From Aurelia coerulea (taxonomy: Eukaryota > Cnidaria > Scyphozoa > Semaeostomeae > Ulmaridae): a DNA stretch of 64,000 bases. Shown in pieces: positions 9,881-20,480 of this stretch; position 1 is the stretch's first letter; the number at the start of each line of letters is the position of its first letter. Where the stretch lies: NCBI GenBank assembly GCA_039566865.1, contig CM076943.1, positions 34,976,663-35,040,662 on the forward strand, read 5' to 3'. A model generated the notes under the pieces. The model was not told the DNA's origin. It saw nothing but the letters and a program-made list of their open reading frames with translations, and did no database searches. The position numbers and the translations under genes were made by a program.

Positions 9881-10112
9881 AACAACACTGTTAAAAATTT
9901 CGTACGTGTCGATTTAAAAATCTTCTTCAGCTAAACTTTACAAAGCAACGGAGCATTTTATATCCTACGGTAAACAACCTAGATTAAACTTGAAAGCCAA
10001 AACTTTAAAATCCATCCCAAGTAAGCGTGACTACCATTGAAATAAGACCCAAATGGCGATAAAAATGATGCTAAAGTTTGAATTTTTTTGGAGTAAACAA
10101 GTTTGAAGCATT
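9881..10112 (-). mobile_element. Penelope 3' end relic with degenerate hammerhead
   Basis: At 9881-9936 (minus) the motif CTGAAGA, A, GATTT-TTA-AATC, GACA is followed by a block similar to the motif at 8905. The second core box is GACA rather than GAAA and stem I no longer pairs, so it is probably inactive. The remaining bases up to the AAT array at 10113 are non-coding. Like its neighbour it is bounded by AAT arrays on both sides. Confidence 0.55.
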
Positions 10113-10129
10113 ATAATAATAATAAAAAA

Positions 10130-10161
<32 letters not shown>

Positions 10162-10216
10162 TAATAATAATAATAATAATAATAATAATATTAATAATAA
10201 TAATAATAATAATAAT
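10113..10216. repeat. (AAT)n microsatellite
   Basis: About 100 bases of AAT with minor interruptions, directly upstream of a LINE C2 3' fragment. Confidence 0.95.
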
Positions 10217-10583
10217 ACTACAACGACTTGAAATACGAAATTTTGAAATGTTGGAACAAAGAAGTAGATAAAGTCATGATCTTACCAATCGTCATAGGGG
10301 CTTTGGGAACTGTGACAAATAATTTAAGAAAAAACCTTGACAAGGTAGGCCTGCACCTGGGGGTTGACGCTCTTAAAAAAACATGTCTTCTTGGAACAGC
10401 GTGCATTATCCGGAAGGTCCTCGATACAAAGTAAAGAACAAAGGAGTACTGCACAGAAGGACAGTAATAAGAAGAAGGACAGAAATGCTTCCCATCCTAG
10501 ACCACGGGGCGGGGAGTGGTTCGATGAGAGACATAATTCAGACAATTGGCCGGTTGTTAGATCAATACCGTGTAAAGGCAGCA
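10217..10583 (+). pseudogene. LINE C2 3' fragment (copy a)
   Basis: The conceptual peptide ILPIVIGALGTVTNN followed by CLLGTACIIRKVLD matches the C-terminal end of the LINE at 15048-16536 (VPVVVGALGSVTKE, ALLGTVRILRKVLA). It covers only about 70 C-terminal codons and a 3' untranslated region of about 150 bases, which ends exactly in the next AAT array. This is an extreme 5' truncation of a restriction-endonuclease LINE. Confidence 0.7.
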
Positions 10584-10584
10584 T

Positions 10585-10707
10585 GATAATAATAATAATA
10601 ATAATAATAATGATAATAATGATAATAGTAATAATGATAATAATAATAATAATTATAATAGTAATAATAATAACAATAATAGTAATAATAATAATAATAA
10701 TAATAAT
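10585..10707. repeat. (AAT)n microsatellite
   Basis: About 120 bases of AAT with several substitutions. It bounds the 3' end of C2 copy a on one side and the 3' end of C1 copy a on the other. Confidence 0.95.
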
Positions 10708-10895
10708 GGAAACTTTTTATTCCCTACAAATACTACGATACATGATGACACCCATCACTCTCAATTAGGCATGATGGGGAAATTTACAAATAAGTTCGAA
10801 AAGTATGATTAAAATGTTCCTTAAAATAAATTGAAAAATCTACAGCTAATACGTCCGAAATAGAATATTTGTCCACATCTTGATAGGAAAGAATT

Positions 10896-12261
10896 TTAAA
10901 ACGTTAGCAGTTCTGGACTAGCCCACTCACTGTCTCTCTTACAAAATATATAGTATGTACAACGTATGCAGATGGTTATTATTTTCTTTTCTAGGTAAAG
11001 TTGCTCTTGCTTACTCGTTGATAAATTTTGCAACATATTCATAAACGCTTTGTGTCCGTTAATACCGATTGTTCCTATTGCTCCCATCGATAGATTTATG
11101 TATTCCACACGCAAGTATGAGGATGAAAGGTCTTTCAGAAGATTTTCGTAGCGCCGCTTTTTATGAGCCTCGTTATTTCCAATGTTTGTTTCGAAACCGA
11201 CAGACAGTTCGAGAACATATAATACACCCTCATTGATTACAAGGAGATCTGGACGCTTGCTGTTTCCAGTGATAACAGCTGATGGTCTGAAGCCTGGAAT
11301 GTCATCAGCATAGACTTTAACATTTCTTATTCCTGTTAAGAAGTTGCCAATCGTCAGGAGGACAGAGTTGTGATGCCAAGTATATCTTTTCCCTTCAAGC
11401 ATGGATTTGCAACCAGAGACGACGTGAAGAAGGGATTGTGGGAGTTGGCAGAAGTTACACAACTCGCTTTCGACTCTACCCCAAAATTTCATATTTTTCT
11501 TTGTAGGCAAACTGTTATTAAGATAACGCACAGAGAAGTTGAAGATGTTCTTAGGTAGAAGTTTCTGTGCCTCACTCCATATGCTTGTTATTTTATTTGT
11601 CGTATGCTCAAGGATAGCCTTCAGTATAAGGCCTTGAGATGTCAATTCATGTGTGATCCTATGGATCTTCTTCGTTCTATTTTCTTTAATTACCTCTTTC
11701 CCATTAGCGTATGTGTCATATTGCACATTTTTATCACGGCTAGTTACTTTATGTAGCGACTGTATGTCTCCATTTGGGGACTTCTTTAAACAGTTCCTAA
11801 GCGAAACTTGGCCCTGGGAAAATTTTGTAGACGGATCAATAATTCCTAGCCCGCATTTTTCTTTCGTAAGACCAATTATATCCAACGTTCCACTGATCGG
11901 TATCTCGAGCCATAATCTAATGTACCTGTGCGCTAGTGAGTCTAGATTTTGTTTGACCCACGTGATGTCTAAATCTGCAATAGTTAAGTCCCAAGACACT
12001 TTAGACATGAAATACGTCGAATAGAGAAGAATCTTGTTTTTCGGATGAAGTGGTAGCCTACTTATCGCTTCCAGCAGCAGGTTAGTTGTCTCCAGTAACT
12101 TTTTCTTATGCTCTTCGTTGTCCATTTTAAAGTTAAAACTTCTACCAAGGTAAGTGAATGAGTCAGTAGATAAAACAGGAGGGATTCGCTGGTTTGAGAC
12201 AAACACCTTTGGACTAACTTGACAACAATTTGTATTGACTTTCATCATACCGAATGCTTTA
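10896..12261 (-). pseudogene. LINE C1: RT C-terminus and restriction-like endonuclease (copy a)
   Basis: About 450 codons remain open: the end of the reverse transcriptase (FTYLGRSFNF) and a thumb-like region, a CCHC zinc knuckle (CNFC-LLHVVSGC, near codons 310-327), the block YTWHHNSVL, and a PD-(D/E)-type nuclease core (KRPDLLV then LYVLELS). This order is that of LINEs with a restriction-like endonuclease (R2, R4/Dong, NeSL and Hero groups); I do not assign the clade. The catalytic YADD part is lost. The 5' end runs straight into the AAT array at 12264, whose codons give a leucine run that is not part of the protein. The 3' untranslated region ends near the AAT array at 10707. Confidence 0.8.
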
Positions 12262-12262
12262 C

Positions 12263-12263
<1 letters not shown>

Positions 12264-12359
<96 letters not shown>
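12264..12359. repeat. (AAT)n microsatellite
   Basis: Almost perfect AAT array of 32 units between two minus-strand LINE fragments. It borders the truncated 5' end of one and the 3' end of the other. Confidence 0.95.
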
Positions 12360-12361
<2 letters not shown>

Positions 12362-12443
12362 TCTGATATGATTTGATGAACGAGAGCAAAACTAAGATAT
12401 CTCAGAGTCAAATGTTTGTCCAGTATACTTATAAAAACTAAAA

Positions 12444-14099
12444 TTAATTTTGTCCGTGCATTCCTTTACATCTGTTCTGCCATATTATGTTTCCACATAT
12501 CATGCTCGACACACTGCACCATTTTATCGTAGACTTCACCTCCTCACTAGAAAGTCCTAATCTTCTTAAATTCTTCCTTACATCTTCATGCACAGTTCCA
12601 AGCGATCCAAAGCACAGTATTCTTATATTTGTTATAATCCCATTTTGATCCAATATGTTTTTCAGCTGTTGGTATTTCGTTTCTTTACTCCTGTATGATT
12701 CTGACATGTACAAATCGAAGCATACAGTTATACTTCTATGATCTCACATTCTCTTTTGTTTGACTTTATCTCTAATAAATCAGGTTTCCGGTTATTCATT
12801 TGCTGCAGTTCAGTTCGTAAATCTGGAAATGCTATTTCTGCAATCCTATTTACAAAGAAAACTGATGTTTGATTGTATCGACGCATCTTTTGATAAACAG
12901 CATCTACTATCCTATCATGTCGCTTTGAGTAGAGATCTTTGAACTTTTTGCAGGAGATCATCAAATGAGCTACTGATTCCGTATGATGGTTACAGAAAAA
13001 GCATTTTTTCTCGTGATCTTTGTTCCAAAAATGTATCAGCTGATTGCAAGGTATTTGATTCATCCTTGCTCGTAGCACAAATTTCACCAGGCTGTCTGAA
13101 TGTTTCCACCCGTAGTAAATTTGATGTGATATTTTCCGATCAATCCCATCCATTTCTATAAATTTCCCTTGACACCTGAGTTCTGAGCATTTGGCTAAGT
13201 CCAATTTTTCCATTTCTCGCTCGATCTCTTGCGTCAGGTTTCTCTGTTGAAGTTCCTTTCCGTCGACTAAAACTTTCGCCAAACTGTTTTCGTATACGAC
13301 ACAACCTTTTAATTTGTTCACTTGGAATAGAAGATCTGGCCAATCTGAGCTTCCACCATATGTTTTATTCTTGACCAATCTGTCGTTATCATCTAATTGA
13401 TAGCCTAAAAAGTTCTTTTCACAATTCGTTGTTCTTACTCCCCTCGATCTCATATCCAAACTTAACGATTCTCTTGCCATATTCCTTATATTTTCTTCTT
13501 CGTGGTTTAGCATTTTGATAAGATTAGAAATTCGTGTAGCTCTGTAAACATTGGATGGCTTCTTTACACCAAGACCCCCATGTAGCCTGCCAACGAAAAA
13601 GACTTTATCCGTCGCTTTAGGATACAATCCAAACATAGCTCTTATGACACAGCTGACTTAACTGTCCATTTCTTCTAGTTGTTTTTCCTCTATTCTTGTA
13701 TTATCAAAAGGATGTAATATTTTGGCCAGGGCTATGTTGTTAAAAGCGCTAAGTTTTAGAGGGATTGGAAGAGAACTACCCTCGATCTTATCTATTGTTT
13801 CTTTAAACTTTTCGATAAAGCCTTCAACTTGCTTTAGATCTTCACCACAAATGCTAAGAGATTTACCGAGATATTTGTATGCCTGTGATCTCTTATATGT
13901 TTCGATCTTTTCTCCTTGAATCTCTATCACCGGTCGCCTATCACTCTTCCCTTTATACCAGTTATTTCCTGTACGCCTTTCGTAGAACAGGGCACATTTC
14001 GATCCTTTTACTTTTAATCCAGCATCATTAAAGAGTGGTTCACTTATTTCTATCATTCTTTGAGCATCTTGAAATTATAATACGTATTAATAATATTAT
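12444..14099 (-). pseudogene. LINE C2: RT end and restriction-like endonuclease (copy b)
   Basis: Reads from 14099 downwards. The first part (to 13658) is the stretch just after the catalytic RT box (QRMIEISEPLFNDAGLKV, then YKYLGKSL). An in-frame TAA follows near 13658. The next part holds GGLGVKKPSN, the zinc knuckle CFFC-ESVAHLMISC, KRHDRIVD and the nuclease core RKPDLLEI then CEIIEV. A frameshift near 12728 leads to the last part (ILCFGSLGTVHEDVRKN), which corresponds to VGALGSVTKE in copy c. The truncated 5' end adjoins an AAT array and the 3' untranslated region ends at another. Two lesions make it non-functional. Confidence 0.8.
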
Positions 14100-14114
14100 A
14101 TAATAATAATAATT

Positions 14115-14148
<34 letters not shown>

Positions 14149-14192
14149 GTAATAATAACAAAGATAATGATAATAATAATGATAATGATAAT
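14100..14192. repeat. (AAT)n microsatellite
   Basis: AT-rich array of AAT units with GAT variants. It separates LINE C2 copy b from LINE C1 copy b. Confidence 0.9.
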
Positions 14193-14337
14193 GGAAACTT
14201 TCATCCTCATAAATAAAGCTTACAATCAGATAAAGAATTAAAATGTAAAATCTACAGTACAAAGAATATATGTGACTAGCACTCTCCATAAAAGGGCATG
14301 TTAGTCAGTCTTACTGCCTTCAACAGTCTTTACTTCT

Positions 14338-14977
14338 TTAAAATGTTAAAAGGTCTGGATTGGTCCAGTCTTTGTCTTTCCTACAAAATAAGTAATATGT
14401 TGTCCTTATGCAAATGTTTATTATCTTTCTAACAATGTTTTTTGACGCAAGTTCCGAAAGTCCGATGCTCTTTAATGCTTGCAGTATGCCATTTCCGTCG
14501 TCATCCCTGCATATCAATCCTAGGGCGCTCATGCTCAGGTTCACAAATGTTACTTTCTCATACTTTTCATTGAGATCAAGGATAGTAGAGTTGTATTTTC
14601 TTATCTTCCTTGCACAATTCTCTTTCACGTTGGTGACAAAACCGCAGGTTAATTCTAGAACGATTATGACCTTCTCTTGATAGACTATGATGATATCTGG
14701 TCGCTTTAATGTTCCTGTGACAACTGTGGGGCAGGGGTAGCCTGGAATATCAGCAAAAACTTTCAAGTCCCTCAGGCCATCAATGCTACTCAATAGAGTC
14801 GCAAGAATGGAGTTATGCCTCCACGTGTATCTGCCTTGTTGAAGATGAACTTTGCAACCCGAAACAACGTGCAAAAGGGATTGACTATTTTCCTTACATG
14901 CAAGGCATGTGTCCATGGTTGCTCTTCCCCACAGGACCATATTCTTTAATGTAGCTAAGGTATTATTCATGTATCTG

Positions 14978-14978
<1 letters not shown>
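14338..14978 (-). pseudogene. LINE C1 endonuclease fragment (copy b)
   Basis: About 210 codons of the C1 C-terminal region: zinc knuckle CLAC-LLHVVSGC, YTWRHNSIL, nuclease core LKRPDIIIV then IIVLELTCGF, and the end TYYLFCRKD-NPDLLTF, which matches TYYIFCKRD-SPELLTF of copy a. No stop lies within this part. It is truncated upstream of the knuckle at an AAT array (14980) and its untranslated 3' part ends at another. Confidence 0.8.

Positions 14979-14979
<1 letters not shown>

Positions 14980-15047
<68 letters not shown>
14980..15047. repeat. (AAT)n microsatellite between head-to-head LINEs
   Basis: An uninterrupted AAT array of about 68 bases. LINE C1 copy b leaves it on the minus strand and LINE C2 copy c leaves it on the plus strand, so both truncated 5' ends share one array. 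Confidence 0.95.
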
Positions 15048-15048
<1 letters not shown>

Positions 15049-16536
15049 TTTGTCTTGAGTATGATTCCACTGTCGTTAGTGCTCAGAAAGGTCAATGCAT
15101 GTGATGAATGGGGAAAGAGAGAGTACAAATTAAATCATCTTCTGTTCATGGATGATCTAAAGCTGTTTGGTAAGAATGAAGAACAGATAGATTCACTTGT
15201 GAACACGGTTCACGTCTTCAGTACAGATATTGGGATGGAGTTTGGTCTTAGAAAGTGTGGTGTTCTTACCTTGAAGAGAGGAAAAATAGCTAGATGTGAG
15301 GGGATAGAACTTCCGAATGGCGAAGTAATGAAGGAGGTGGAAAAGGAAGGGTACACATATCTGGGGATAGTTGAGCTGGATAAGATCAAAGAAAATGAGA
15401 TGAAAGAGAAAATCACAAGGGAATACAAGAGAAGGCTCAGGCTGATTCTTAAATCAAAGTTGCATGGCAGAAACAAAATTACAGCGATGAACACATGGGC
15501 AGTAGCTATCTTCAGATATAGGGCTGGAATCCTGGACTGGAAAGGAAGTGAACTGCAAAGTTTAGACAGAACAACAAGAAAGACGATGACAATGTATGGT
15601 GCGTTTCATCCTAAGAGTGATGTGGACAGACTGTACTTGAAGAGGCATGAAGGAGGCAGAGGTTTGATAGGCATAGAACATTTTGTTAGAGGAGAGGAAA
15701 ATAGCTTAGGCTTGTATGTATTGAATTCTGCAGAAAAGTTAATTCAGGGGGTTTGTACATCAAGGACGATTGAGACAGAAAGTACCATCAGTAAGAGTGA
15801 ATTCAAACGAAAGAAGGCTCAGAAGCTTAAAGACAAGTGGAAGGGGAAGAGGATATATGGACAGTTCATCAGGGAAATGCCGGCGTTGTTGTGTGCTGCA
15901 CAGGAACAGGCGATCAGAACAAATTATGTAAAACTCCACATTGATAAGAGTATTGGCAATCCTCTTTGTAGGATGTGTGGAAAGAAAGAAGAAAGTGTGC
16001 AACACATAATAAGTGAATGTGGAAAATTAGCTCAGAAAGAATACAAGAGACGCCATGATAATGTAGCAAAGAAAGTTCATTGGGAACTGTGCAAGAAAAA
16101 TGCATTAGAACATAAGGAAAGATGGTATGAACATGACCCAGAAGGAGCGGTAGAGAATGAACGTGTAAAATTGTTGTGGGATATAAATATACAATGCGAT
16201 AATGTGATAGAGGCTAGGAGGCCAGACATTGTTATAGTTGATAAAAAGGAAAAAAGCTGTGTAATTGTGGATCTTGCAGTACCCGCCGATGGAAGAGTAC
16301 ACGAAAAGGAAAGGGAAAAGGTGAAGGAATACCAGGACTTGCGAAGGGAAATTGGAAGACTGTGGCAATTGAGAAAGGTGCAGGTTGTTCCTGTGGTTGT
16401 AGGTGCCCTTGGGAGTGTAACAAAAGAGTTTGACAGGTGGATTGAGAAGTTGGGGATACCGGGTGATGTCGGTGCTGCACAAAAGACTGCCTTGTTAGGA
16501 ACTGTAAGGATCTTGAGGAAAGTGCTAGCGATCTAA
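15048..16536 (+). CDS. LINE C2: RT palm to restriction-like endonuclease (copy c, 5'-truncated)
   Basis: The frame is open for about 496 codons. It begins inside the reverse transcriptase just before the catalytic FMDDLKLFG (codons 38-46), continues through GMEFGLRKCGVL and GYTYLGI, then GGRGLIGIE, the zinc knuckle CRMC-SVQHIISEC (near 307-325), KRRHDNVA (near 335), and the nuclease core RRPDIVIVD then CVIVDLAVP (near 390-408). The C-terminus is VVGALGSVTKE and RILRKVLA. The ATG at the edge comes from the microsatellite junction, so the start is artificial. R4/Dong-like LINEs are known to insert into TAA repeats, which matches the AAT arrays on both sides; the clade is an inference. It is a long open remnant without fingers and the first RT motifs. 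Confidence 0.85.
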
Positions 16537-16637
16537 GAGAGAGATTTCCTGTTAGCCCTTGGTCATTTGTTGTGACCCGCCTAACAGGACGAATGACGGC
16601 AATTCCAACAGCCAGAGCGTAAGCTAAAAACAATGAC

Positions 16638-16672
16638 AATAATAATAATAATAATGATAATGATAATAATAA
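16638..16672. repeat. Short (AAT)n array at LINE C2 3' end
   Basis: AAT and GAT units right after the 3' untranslated region of C2 copy c. It closes the microsatellite chain. Confidence 0.9.
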
Positions 16673-17590
16673 GCCATATTTTTTCCACAAACCTATGCAC
16701 TAAATGTCCATGCCAATGCTCCGTGCCTCTGAAAGAGACAATCTAGCATCACCACGAAAATATTTTCCCAAAATAGAGGAGATGGGAAAAGCGAAAATCA
16801 GCCACCAGCCACTATCGATGATAACCCGAGATGTTCGCATTCTCAATGTTGAAATCTATGTGCGAGAAAATCGCTAATTTGCAAATGCCTTTATACGAGT
16901 TTAAGACGCATGCTTACTTGTATCCAGGGAACAATCGGAAATTCCCTGAACATTATCACACCTCGTTTTGCTAGGCCAAAAGGGGCCTTGACCATTCAGT
17001 GATTCCAAATAACATTCTAAGGCACAGAGCACGGCAGGAGTGTTATCTTGCAGGTACCCAGGGTACAGTAACTGATGACCCTTCCTTTTAGAGAAGCCAT
17101 GACGCAACCTCTTTGCCCGAATTAACTGTGATATGAAATTGCATCTTAATCCCTATTATATTTTCCGGAATCAACATACGACCTTGGAAGTACAACGATC
17201 AAATTCAGCATAGTTTGCTGACACGAAAATTTGTTATCTAAATTATCATAGTTCAATCAGTGGAAAATATTTAGTATTATTTGCGTTTAGTATGCGGTGA
17301 GGCATAGAGATAGGGCTTATCTAGAATGTCGGATTGAAAGGAAAGGGCTTTGAGAAATGACGTAACAAAGAGGGGCTAAATAGAGCTTCTCTGTCCTTCC
17401 GTAACGAAAGCAAATAACGATGGCGGGCCTATTCTTGCCTAACGTGGCTAGAGTACGCTGAATTTCATAAATGTACTTTCTTTACTAAAACAGATGATTT
17501 TGTGACTCGCACGCACCAGGTAAATTGATATCCACAATGCGCGATTCGTGTGATCTATTCTCTTCTTTTGCACATTGGAAATAGTTTTGT
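16673..17590. other. Non-coding stretch
   Basis: About 900 bases without a recognisable gene or repeat. Short frames on both strands lack domains. Confidence 0.5.
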
Positions 17591-17593
17591 AGA

Positions 17594-17935
17594 GTGAATG
17601 GTCATTCATCTGTAACTGAAGGAGTAGATTGTGGCGTTCCCCAGGGCTCCTGCCTAGGATCCCTACTCTTTCTAGTTTATGTAAATGACATCCCCTACTG
17701 TTTAAAGACTTCTAACGTGGCAATGTGTGCTGACGACACCACTGTCTATTTCTTCTCTCCTTCTGTGACTCATCTAGGTTTTGTTTCGTTTTTTTGTCAA
17801 AGATTATTGTAATTAGGGTTATATTATGTATTTAGTTATTATCAAATTTTATTTTAGCATAGCTCCCTGTAAAACGGTATGTAGATATTGAGTGAATTAC
17901 CATGAATAAGAAAGTTAAAATAAAATGAAATGAAG
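17594..17935 (+). pseudogene. L2-type LINE remnant with internal deletion
   Basis: A short stretch of reverse transcriptase is clear: CGVPQGSCLGSLLFLVYVND and CADDTTVYF (the catalytic box has C in place of the usual F or Y). After codon 60 the frame leaves the family and passes into an AT-rich 3' untranslated region that ends near AATAAAATGAAATGA. The whole C-terminal domain is gone, so this is an internally deleted copy. Confidence 0.75.
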
Positions 17936-18859
17936 CATTTATTTTTAAATTGCTCACGACTTGTTGCTATTTCCCAATAGCATTGGATGTGACGCAACTC
18001 CAGCAGAATTGACTGTCGATACTATTTGTCCATAGGTTGTGCAACAGCTGCCTCCAATTCTGCAATATTTATCCCACTGGAAGATTCTACTTCCATTCCT
18101 GCAGTTTGTTTACTGGTCTTTGCTGCATGCCGAATTCACTCAAAATAGAAAGGTATGAATTCTGAGAACGTTTTTTGTATTTATACTACAAAATTAGAGA
18201 ACAAGTTGCAATAATAAGTATTTTCACAGACCTGACGAATCTATTTCTAATCGTTCATTGCCGTCACAAAAACTTAATACTACCTTCGAAATTTTACTGA
18301 TTTTCATGAGATTAACTTTTGAAGACGCCTTTGGTTTCTTTAGTGTAAATTAAGCTATTTCGGAAGCTAAGCTTTAAAACTTCGAATACACCTTCATTTC
18401 TGAATTGTTTGTCCTGATTTTCCCCTTTTTGATTCTCATTTGAATCGCTGCATTTAGTCAAGTCATTGGATTTAAAATACGATGCAGTTAAGCTTGAACC
18501 CATCATAAATCTTGGTACTCACTGCACAGTGCGTTAAAGTGCGTTAAAGTGCGTTTATCCAACTGCGTTCAAGTTAAACCCTCAGTGAGTATGATGTAGG
18601 CGTTTATTTTTCTGGATTTAAACGCACTTAAACCCTCAAAAAAGTTAAACGTGCGGTTAAAAGAATTTTTGATCTTGACGTTTAAAATTCAAAATCTTGA
18701 TGATTAACTCCATTGAAATTGATATTGCGTTGTCCATTTGCTGTGTCAGAATAACATTTTTTGAATGGGAAAATGTCTTTGACGTAAAAGGGAAGGAATT
18801 TGCAGGTTGCTTGTGTGTTTCCTGTTCAAGATTCATGTCTTTGCCTCCAATTTCTGCCT
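17936..18859. other. Non-coding stretch with a small TACTCACTG hairpin
   Basis: No gene. At 18516-18591 a 76-base segment has the inverted ends TACTCACTG and CAGTGAGTA and an internal tandem of GCGTTAAAGT. A related sequence lies at 26262-26289 on the other strand. Confidence 0.45.
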
Positions 18860-19088
18860 GCCGGGGGTAACTTAAGCTTCCATGATACGAGGTTGTGCCA
18901 TTCAAAGCGTAAAACTACCACCCATAAATCCGGAAAATTTCTGGACAATTTCTGAAAAGTATACCCATAAATCCGGAAAATGTAAAATATCGTTGAAAAC
19001 CATACCCATAAATCCGGAATCCATCAGAAAAAGGTACCCTAAAAATGGCACAACCCCGTACCATGAAGAACTTAAGTTCCCCCCCGGG
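18860..19088. mobile_element. hAT-type MITE with 8-bp target duplication
   Basis: Flanked by the direct repeat TTCTGCCT (18852-18859 and 19089-19096). Inverted ends of about 42 bases share AACTTAAG and GGTTGTGCCATT. The centre carries the word ACCCATAAATCCGGA three times. An 8-bp duplication is typical of hAT elements; no transposase is encoded. Confidence 0.8.
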
Positions 19089-19096
19089 TTCTGCCT

Positions 19097-20244
19097 CTTT
19101 CAAAATCTTTCCCAACCTACATTCTCCTTACGTTATAGGGTTTTTTATTTCAGAAAAACGGACTGAAAAATTTTTCTTTACAAGCTGAATATTTTAAATG
19201 TGTAGGGGAGACTGGAGCTAAAAGCAAGTCGTTACGGGGTATTTAACTGCTGCTATTAAAACGGTGCTCACCAGCTTTTGTGTGAATGAATGTCTTGTTA
19301 GGGCTGTTAGTACCGTCAATTTAAAAAGTGGATCTTGTTGTTCTTGCCTGCGGCTATTTTTTTAACACTTGTATCCCCAGTTTTCGGCCTAGAAATAAAT
19401 TTTTGGATTTCAGAACTTTTCGTTCTGCGTCGTTCTGTAGTTAGTGTGAATTCCTAATTCCCATGCAGTATTGGAGTAAAATATGTGTTGTTTCTCCTGA
19501 AATCGAGCTTGAATGCTATATTCAAATTCATTTTTCCAGAACAGTGCATTTTCGCACCTTGTCGGTCTGGGGGCAAGTTGTAACAAACAAAAAATTCCAC
19601 CAAAAAACAAGTAAAGTAAGTTCTTTCTGAAAGCTATTTAGTAAAAAGAAAAACGATTGTTCGATATGCTTGATATAGAATTAGAGTTTACTGAGAGTGA
19701 AATCGAGTGAAACTGATACATCCAGCAGGTGATTTTCAAGATGTTCAGATCAGCGAAAGCAGTTAAGACATCTGGTCTGGAAATAATGAAATAGTACTAA
19801 ATGAACTAACTATATTATATCTGATTTAGGGTTTATTTGATGATATTTCCCCTGATTTTGAGTTTATTTGATGTAAAAAGTAGGATTATACCAACAGACA
19901 GGTCTCATTCATTGTTTATTTTGTTCTGTTACAACTTGCCCCGGTACCTGTTACAACTTGCCCCGAACACTCCGATCATGATTTTCATTTGCAATTTACC
20001 GAAAACCTAAAAGTGTCATATTTGTGAAACAACATATGCTCAATAGCAAATGGTCAAACACAACACATGTTGGTATAAAGACAGGTTTGCGCTTTGCTCG
20101 CAAGGAGAAAATTTCATTTTTCTGAAAAGTGTTACAACTAGCCCCGGCCTCTCCTGCGGAAATCAGGTGAAAACTACAGGGAAATTACCGATTTTGATCA
20201 TGAAATATGGCAAAGTTTTTGAATGGCTTCTCAAAGCATGCTCA
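19097..20244. other. Non-coding stretch with repeated GTTACAACTTGCCCC words
   Basis: No gene. The word TGTTACAACTTGCCCCG occurs twice in tandem near 19926-19966, as GTTACAACTAGCCCCGG near 20130, and inverted near 19566-19584 (GGGGGCAAGTTGTAACA). This is probably the end region of an unrecognised DNA element. Confidence 0.45.
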
Positions 20245-20480
20245 AAGGAAGAATCTCTCTTAAGTCTCTCCAAGAGATCCAGAATAGAGCTGCGAGAATA
20301 ACTACAAATGGTCCTTACGATGCTTCTGCTGTCCCTCTTCTCCAAAATATTGGTTGGCCATAAATTAAAGATCTTGTCAGAAAAGAAACAGCATCGCTGA
20401 CCTATAAAGCATTTAACTCACTTGCCCCTCAATATTTAGGGGAACTTTTCACTAAATGCTCAAAGAGCAGTGGTTGCAAT
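20245..20480 (+). pseudogene. L2-type LINE C-terminal fragment, left part
   Basis: Conceptual translation gives the familiar C-terminal block of L2-type LINEs: LQEIQNRAARI, then LLQNIGWP, a stop, KDLVRKETASLTYKAFNSLAPQYL. The reading is cut at about 20480 by an RTE-type LINE on the opposite strand and resumes at 22535. It carries at least one in-frame stop. Confidence 0.75.

Noticed and set aside
10896..12389. The ATG at 12389 as the start of a 497-residue protein
   Set aside because: The first 45 residues come from the AAT array and its border; the LINE C1 similarity begins only after 12261.
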